Positions 57,624 through 64,000 of a DNA stretch of 64,000 bases are shown here, one piece after another. This DNA is from Puccinellia tenuiflora (lineage: Eukaryota; Streptophyta; Magnoliopsida; Poales; Poaceae). Position numbers and translations under genes: made by a program. Where the stretch lies: assembly GCA_012064385.1 (NCBI GenBank), contig QRDG01000473.1:1695532-1759531 (forward strand), written 5' to 3'. Below the pieces are notes generated by a model. That model searched no databases. It was given only the letters and a program-made list of their open reading frames with translations, and was not told where the DNA came from. The stretch's first letter is position 1. Every line of letters starts with the position of its first letter.

Positions 57624-58860
57624 CCGTCCTCGACGAGCAATTTTTTGGCATCAAGGGAGAGCCTCGCCGCCATATCCTCCACGAGGAAAAACTTCGGGCT
57701 CTACTATACGTTGCCGCGGGCCGTTCGAGAAGACTCCCAAGCCATCACGCCTCGGCAAGATGACTTCTTCAAGCACCATGCATTGGCGAGGTGGATCCCC
57801 ATGCCTAGCCATTGTGGACCGCAGGCTCTACAAGCCACCCCCGCATAGGGGCCCCTCTCTGAGCTCTCTCTACATGTGTCGCCTCGGGCCGCGAGAGTCT
57901 CAGCCACTCCATGTGGAACCCCATGCCCAGACATGGCGGATTTTGTATTTCTGGCCACGCCAGTGTAATGAACCTCTGTTTCAGGTCACTTTGAACCTTT
58001 GCGCTTCGCGCCAGCATATGTTGTTGCTTTGGTAAGCATTATGTTATTGCTTTTCATCCTTGCTCGTATGATCCCTCCTGTGTATCTCGCGAGCGGGGGC
58101 TGGACATGGTGCCTGTGCCTCGGGAGCATCGCAGCGCCTCAAACCCAAGGAATCCGAGCTCTGAACTCACGGGTCAGCTCTCATGCATGTCAACTCCCAA
58201 GGAGCTCTGAACTCATGGACCGGCTCCGTGCACGTCAACTCACCAAGGACCTTGGTGGCCTGTTCTCCTCGCGAGACACACATGAAGGAACCTACGAGCA
58301 CGCATGAAGTTATCTAGCTATGTATTGCTTGTGGGTGCCTATCTGTCCAACGCAGGAAAGCAGGTCAAAACAAGCCAGGCAACCTCAGAGGAAAACGCCT
58401 CAGGGAACCAACACCCTCTCCAAGGCAAAAACGCCTCATCAGGGAACCACACCTCCCAAGGCAAAAAGCCTCGCGAAGCTAAGTCCACACTTGGTTAAGA
58501 TTTCCTTCGCTGGTTTTTGTCCCTCGAGCCACTTTCCTCTCTCCTATGCCTCATGGGCTGCTTGCGCGTTAAAAGGGGAGCCCGAGGATTCGCGCCTTGG
58601 GAGCTCTTACCTCTCGAGGCCTCACGCACCCCCCGACCTTGTGGAGCCCTGACTCTCACATACCGAAGCGGTGGTGGTGTAGCGCTAAGAGAGGGTCCTA
58701 AGACGTAGAGCGAAAAAGACATGAAAGGGAAGACAAAAGCCTCTCGAGGGATATTCACCGAGCACGGTCAAACCAAGCTTAAAGCAAGTCTTTACAAAGC
58801 TATTACAAATAAAATGCTAAGATAGTTCGTGCCCCTGCACGTCCAGATACAGGAGGGAGC
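57624..58860. other. Non-coding spacer of E4 between integrase and antisense ORF
   Basis: Short ORFs only. Repeated AAGGAGCTCTGAACTCA-like and CAGGGAACCA phrases (about 58150-58220 and 58395-58460) suggest local duplications. It contains the transcription-end side of both the sense pol and the antisense ORF, so terminators of both may overlap here. Confidence 0.5.
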
Positions 58861-61800
58861 TCAGGCCGTCGTGCCTCCTGAGGTGCCCGCTCCGTCCACG
58901 ACAGCCTCTGCCTCCTCCTCCAGGGGATCCTCCTCGTCATTGCCTTCATCTTCATCGACCACGACTTGGTCAAATTTCTTGGCGTACGCCTCGACGGCTT
59001 TCCGCGCCTTGTCGCTGATATCGACCAGCGCCGTCACGGCCTCGAGGTCAAGCGAGGGCTGGACCCTCGCGAGGTTGCTGAAGATGCGGCAGGTAGCGAT
59101 GATGAGGCGATCGCGGCTCTCCTCCACGACGCGGCTCGTCGAAGCCCTTCGGTCTCTTCAAGCTTCCGAGGAATTGCTCGAAGAAGAAGAACGAGTACGC
59201 GGCCTCGTCGTCGCTCCCTGCGGAAAAGGGGGGACCTCGATCCTCAGGTCGTCCCCAACGGCGCGCGCACGGACCACCAGGTCGTGGAGCATGCGCTGGC
59301 GTTGGCGCGTCATGGTCGGCCATCTGCGCGGTCCGTGCCTCCTCCACAAGGTTCACGACCGGCCCCACCTGCTGGTGGAGCTCGCTCAGGTCCTTCTCCA
59401 GGGCGGCGCCTTTCCCTTCGCGAGCCTGGGCCTCCTCCTGGCGCTCTGAAGGCGGGAAGCCATCTGCTTCTCCTCCTTCTCGAGCCCTGATGCGGTCCTG
59501 GAGCTCCTTGCGCTTCGCCTTGAAGCGCTCCTCCTGCTTCTTGGCCTTCTCGTCATAGTCCTTGGCGAGGTCTAGGCGGATGAGCTTGACCCTCGTCGGC
59601 CTCCTCCTTCAGTTTTTTCTCCTTCGCCGCGAGCTGGCGTTGGCCTTGGCGCTCGGCGTAGGTGGCTTCGTCCCTGGCCACCCCCTCGCGAGCCTTCAGC
59701 TGCTCCTCGCGGTGGCCTGGTCCCCTCAAGCTGCTGGACCTGCTCTTCGCGTCGGCGCAGCTCTCCTCGCGGGGGAGAGCCTCCCTCGCGTGCGTGAGCT
59801 CTGCCTCGCGCTGCTTGCTGCACTCGCGCGTCCAGCCTCTCGCGGAGCTCCTTCAAGCTGCCTCCACGGTTTTGGAGTGCGTGATGAAGTTGCTCCAAGG
59901 CCGCACCTCCTGTCGCTTGGAGGCGGTTTCCGCCTCGAGCGCCTCCCGTGCGGCGTCCAGCTGCTCCATGGTCTCCGCCGCCTCCCGCTTCACGCTGTCG
60001 CGGGTCTCTTCGGCGAAGCGCATGGCCTCTTGGCTGCCGCCAGGGCCGCCGCATCCTGCCGGCGGCAGCTCTCCACGCTCTCGCGGAGGAGGGCCCAGCC
60101 CTCGAGTCTCGCCCGCTCCTCCGCCTGGGCGAGTTCCTCAGCGAGCTGCGCCTCCAGCTCATCAAGCGTCCGCCGCGCTGGCGAGGACGGGCTGGCGCCG
60201 CTTGGCGCCGCGGCTCCCGCGCCAAGGTCCCCGCATCGCTGCGGGGTGCAGAGATCTCGCTTCTTGGCGGGGCGCTCGAGGCACCCTGCCTTGGGCTCAC
60301 GGCCGCCTCCGGTGCGGCCCGGGGGCTCGCGAGGGCGCCTTCCTCGCCTCCCGCGTCAGGGGCCCTCTGGGGGCTCGCGTGGGCGCCAGCATCGTCACCC
60401 GCGTCTGGAGCCCGCTGGGGGCTGGGCGTCCTCTCGCCCCCAGCTCCAGTATCTGTGGGCTCCGGAGGCGCCTCCTCCTCCTGCCCTTCGGGGGCGCCTC
60501 CCGCCCCCTCCGTGGTGGCCGCGCCGCCGCGGCCGCGGGCACGTCTGCCCTCTGTGTGGGAGCCTCCTCCTCCTGAGGTGGCTCCACGACGATCTCCTCG
60601 ATCGCCTCCTCCTCCGCGTCCGGCCTCGCCGAGGCTCGGGCTGTGTCGGCCGCCGTCTCCTCCTCTGTTGCCCTCTGCAGTACGGGAGGAAGAGTGGTCC
60701 GGACGGGCGGCGGCCACCACTCTACGACGTCGTCGTCCTCCTCGCGGCGCTCCCTGCAGGAGGAGCAGCCGCATGCTGCTCGTCAACCACGGCGGCGCGC
60801 GGTGGCTTCAGCGGCCTCCCCAAGCTTGCGGAGCCGCCCTTCTTCGGCGCGCGCAGGGTTCCTGAAGACAAACAAGCAGAAGATCCGTCAAGGGTTTTCG
60901 GAAGCAAAATGCTAAGAAAAGAAGAATCAAGACTTACTCGTCGGCTATCCTCCACACCCTTTTCTTCGCCTTCGGAGGCTGGGGGCTGCTCGCCCTGGCC
61001 TCCCCTTGAGGCCCTCCTGCTCCTCTCGGGGGGCGCCCCCCTGCCGAGGCGTTCTTGTCGTGGAGGGCCTTGGTGCGGGGCTCGCGGCGTCCTCCCTGTT
61101 GCCGCTCCCTCCTCCTCCTCCTCTACGATGCGTCGGGAGCGGGCTACGCAGAAGGCGTCCTCGTCGCCGTTGGAGGAGATCTCCTGGAGGTCCTCTTCAG
61201 GCGCGCTCCTCGGGGAGCTGACGGAGCCTCCCGAGGGGTTAGCGCCTCTCGTGGCCCGTCCTCGCCAGAGGGGTTATCACCTCTCGATCGCCCTCGCCAG
61301 AGTCTTCAGCTCATCCGGCTCGGCGATTCACCCACCTGCTCCAGCTCCGCAGCCACGGGTTGCTGCGGGGCCCGCGGAGTCCATCAGGCCTGCCCCATTC
61401 GTCGAATCTGGGCAGGAGTTGGCGGGCTTCGCGCACGCTCTCCTCCACATAGGCGAACAGCGGCAGGGGATCTTTCGGCTGGCGACGGGATGGACGCCGT
61501 GGCGAAGAGGACTCTCATGANNNNNNNNNNNNNNNNNNNNNNNNNNNNNNNNNNNNNNNNNNNNNNNNNNNNNNGCATCCTGTCTCCCGAGCCTGCGTAT
61601 GTCCACATCGGCTCTGAGTGCCACTGGAGGGGAGCAATGCGGTGCTTGATGAAATCCCTCGCCACCATCTGGCCGGTGAGCCCGGCCTCGCGGAGCACCC
61701 GAATGCGCTCGTACACCGCCTCAAGCTTGGGGCCCTCGAATTTGCCGCTCGCCCAACGCGCCCACTTCTTTGGGGGTGCCATGAGTACCTCCAGGAGGCG

Positions 61801-62367
61801 ATTCGACGACCTGGTGTCAACAAAAAACCACTTCTGGCGGAAATCCTCCACTTTCTTCGTCAACTTGGTGATTGCGTTCTCGCCGAGCCACGCGATGGGG
61901 ATGTAGTCCTCGCTCCTGGCGGCGGCGATGCGGAAGGAGACGCACCCGGTCTGCTCGTTCTGCGCGGTGGACCGGAGGGCGTAGAAGCTGCGGAAGAGGT
62001 CCACCGACGGACAGATGCCAACGTACGCCTCGCAGAGATAGGCGAAGATGAAGGAGTTGGATCCGGTACGCCTTAAGGATCCCCATGAGGAAGCTGGACA
62101 AGGGAGGAATGAGGCCGGCGTAGAGGGTGTGAAGGAAGATGGGGTAGTACCCCGCGCGGACCTTGCTGCTGCCGGCCGCCTCCATGTTTGTGGCGCCGAG
62201 CTCGTGGGTGTTCGCGGATGCCAGGTGGCGCACCTTCTCAAGCGCCGCCGCACGGACACGGGTTTCCGGCAGCGCCCCTGGGGTGCAGCACCCCGCGCCG
62301 CCGCCGACGTGCTAGTCTGCGTCGCGGCCTTGCCCTTCTGGTCGGCGGTTGCCTTCTTGGGCGCCAT
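58861..62367 (-). pseudogene. Antisense ORF of E4 (Transposase_28-like N-terminus, coiled-coil C-terminus)
   Basis: Minus strand from ATG 62367 (MAPKKATADQKGKAATQ). The N-terminal third carries a segment typical of the plant domain Pfam calls 'putative gypsy type transposon' (Transposase_28): GYYPIFLHTLYAGLIPPLSS, FIFAYLCEAYVGICPSVDLF, WFFVDTR, and PPKKWARWASGKFEGPKLEA. Two frame changes are visible, near 62230 and 62060. A 54-base gap follows at 61521-61574. The rest (61500-58861) is charged and helical in its best frames, with an acidic end (VVVDEDEGNDEEDPLEEEAE). Long GC-rich ORFs on the plus strand opposite it are shadows. Antisense genes between pol and the 3' LTR are known in several plant Gypsy lineages; their function is not established. 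This copy is broken. Confidence 0.7.
61521..61574. other. Assembly gap (54 N)
   Basis: A run of 54 undetermined bases inside the antisense ORF of E4; real gap size unknown. Confidence 1.
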
Positions 62368-62666
62368 GGTCGCTGGAGAAGGAGTTTTGGAGACGGAGCG
62401 CTCTGGAGAGATGGAGATGTTTGGGGGAAGTGTGCGGAGGAGTTATGGGAGAAGTGATGAGCACCGTCTGCGTGCTCAGGCTTTATCGGCCGGTCTCCAA
62501 GGACGTGGCAGGCCCCACCGGGTCGCCCGTTGAAGACGAGGAGATCGTGGCCTCGGGCGCAACCGCTGCGCCCCACGTGTCACGGCCCAGGCAGGCATCG
62601 TTGGGCCCTCGACGCTTCGCCTCCATCCATGGGCTTCAGCGTGCCCATCGCGGGCCCGGGGGCTAC

Positions 62667-63706
62667 TGTCGGCACAGTGGAAACCAGGGTACCACTGGCC
62701 GGCCTGCCAGGGCCCACAACATTCTTCAGAAGATGTTGCTAAGGACCAGGCCAAGCCTGGCGAGCCTCGTGAGGGTTTTCCTCGCGAGGGACCTCTCGTC
62801 CTCGCCGAGGGTTTTTTCCTCGGCGAGGGACCACCTCTCCTCGAGAGGGCATCTCGGATGCCACCTGCAAATTCTGCTAAGGACCAAGCCAAAAGGCTCG
62901 GCGAGGCCTTCAGCCTCGCGAGGGTTCCTTCCTCTCGAAGCTAGCTCTGCCTCCGCGGCAGAGCGCACATGGGCTCTGCACCCTCCACAGAGTGACGACC
63001 GCGCCAGCGCGCGGTGACGGCAGCGCCACAGTTGCCGTTCTTATGTATAAAGGAGTTAACAAAGCTTGCACCAAGCAAAGGAGCCCCAAGGATTGCCACT
63101 TTGGTGATAAGGGAACCGTCTGTAGCTACCCTCCAAGGAAAACGTCACCGTGGGTCCTGTCCCACCTCCACAGCGCCAGCCCACCGTCCTGGTTGGATGG
63201 TGGCTTTTCCAGCTTTGGTGACACTGCCCCCTGCGGTGGACCTTTATTGTGCACCGCACCTCCTCCTTCGTCGCCATGTGGTAGCCCTTCCCACCAAGAT
63301 ATTTGGGGGAAGAGGCCCGAGACACCTATAAAAGGAGGGGGAGCACGTTCGAGCAAGAGGTGAAATCTTGGTTCGACTCTTAGTGGTTCACAATGCTGGA
63401 GCTTAGACCAAACCCTAGATCTGAGATCTGCAGTAGCCATTGTAGCCACCTCGAGCTCGCCAAGCTCCCTCTGTACTCAAACCTCTCCAAGCAAGTGCAA
63501 TACATCCGAAGCAGGACGTAGGGGTTTTACCTCACCTAGAGGGCCCTGAACCTGGGTAATACTGTGTGTTCCTCTCTGTAGTGCCTCCCCACGACGATCT
63601 AGACGAGCACCGTCGCCGTGGCACGTTGAGGGTTGTTTGATTCCGTGTTCAGCCCCTTACTCGATCCTTGTGAGACACACCCAGTTCCTGGGGCAGTTCT
63701 CCGACA
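62667..63706 (+). mobile_element. 3' LTR of E4
   Basis: 1040 bp, preceded by the purine-rich CGGGCCCGGGGGCTAC (62651-62666), ending TTCTCCGACA. TATAAAA at 63327-63333. Followed by an E1-type LTR fragment with no TSD. Confidence 0.9.
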
Positions 63707-64000
63707 CTAGGCCTTGTTACCAAGCATTGATACACCGTTTTTAGTCACTTGTTTGCTTGCTGCCATTTTTATTACAGAATTACAAAATCACCTTTTACCA
63801 TCCATATCACTTGCATTTTACCATCTCTTCCCCGAACTAGTGCACCTATACAACTGACAATTGTATTAGGTGTGTTGGGACACAAGAGACTTCTTGTATC
63901 TTAATTGCAGGGTTGCTTGAGAGGGATATCTTTGACCTCTACCTCCATGAGTTCGATAAACCTTGGGTTACTCACTTAAGGGAAAATTGCCGCTGTCCTA
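63707..64000 (+). mobile_element. E1-type LTR fragment
   Basis: Starts CTAGGCCTTGTTACCAAGC and matches the E1 LTR at about 3741-4035 (for example GGGTTGCTTGAGAGGGATA and GAGTTCGATAAACCTTGGGT). It continues beyond the window. Confidence 0.85.

Larger units (their letters stand above)
50706..63706 (+). mobile_element. Gypsy-type LTR retrotransposon E4 with antisense ORF
   Basis: 13001 bp with 5' LTR 50706-51745 and 3' LTR 62667-63706 (1040 bp each, TGTCGGCAC...ACA). The plus strand carries gag, protease, reverse transcriptase, RNase H and integrase in the Gypsy order (51797-57623), all decayed. The minus strand carries a 3.5-kb antisense gene (62367-58861). The flanks ACCGC and CTAGG do not match, so no TSD is seen. 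The sequence contains a 54-bp gap. Confidence 0.9.

Noticed and set aside
59562..61520. 652-codon plus-strand ORF, rich in Arg, Ser, Pro and Leu
   Set aside because: It is opposite the antisense ORF of E4; composition is what a complementary strand of GC-rich helical coding sequence gives, with no recognisable domain.

Overview
The window is genomic DNA of a Triticeae grass (wheat, Aegilops, barley or rye group; I cannot fix the species). The basis is its content: nested LTR retrotransposons whose LTRs begin TGATACGT next to an AAGCTTGGGGATGC polypurine tract, a BARE/Angela-like Copia element, a CACTA transposon with CACTACTAGAAA ends, a Stowaway MITE, MULEs, Helitrons, GC-rich grass genes and introns with GT-AG borders. 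There is no bacterial, organellar or CRISPR-type content.

Host genes are few. A gene island at 11.0-15.6 kb holds an eight-exon major-facilitator gene (+, 11090-13829, molybdate-anion-transporter-like, 455 aa) convergent with a single-exon TIM23 gene (-, 15046-15624, 192 aa). A third host locus at 28172-29399 is an F-box/DUF295 gene split by one frameshift. A roughly 1.8-kb Harbinger-like transposon ends 137 bp before the TATA box of the transporter gene.

Layout: 1-4106 is the 3' part of Gypsy element E1, inserted in a CACTA transposase gene (4107-6514). 6.5-9.0 kb is unassigned sequence plus an old minus-strand Copia LTR. 9059-10848 is the Harbinger-like element. 11-15.6 kb is the gene island. 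17025-26735 is a 302-bp tandem duplication whose second copy is split by a complete non-autonomous Gypsy element, E2 (17438-26541), which itself carries a Helitron. 27.7-29.4 kb holds a Stowaway MITE and the F-box locus. 29821-32151 is a MULE containing a Helitron. 32.8-45.8 kb is a decayed Gypsy internal region (E3) interrupted by a second MULE (33340-34179) and a young complete Copia element (34930-43357). 45812-50705 is a rearranged cluster of four related LTR pieces in both orientations. 50706-63706 is a Gypsy element (E4) with decayed gag-pol and a 3.5-kb antisense ORF. 63707-64000 is an E1-type LTR fragment.

The retroelements do not form a pathway with the host genes. E1, E2 and E3 share a non-coding internal architecture, and E2 has only gag and protease remnants, so it would have needed enzymes from another element. 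Boundaries were read by eye. Target-site duplications (TSDs) were seen directly for E2, the Copia element, both MULEs and the Stowaway. No previously undescribed system is established here; the strongest leads are the triplicated polypurine motif, the natural empty site of E2, the composite Helitron and the antisense ORF of E4.
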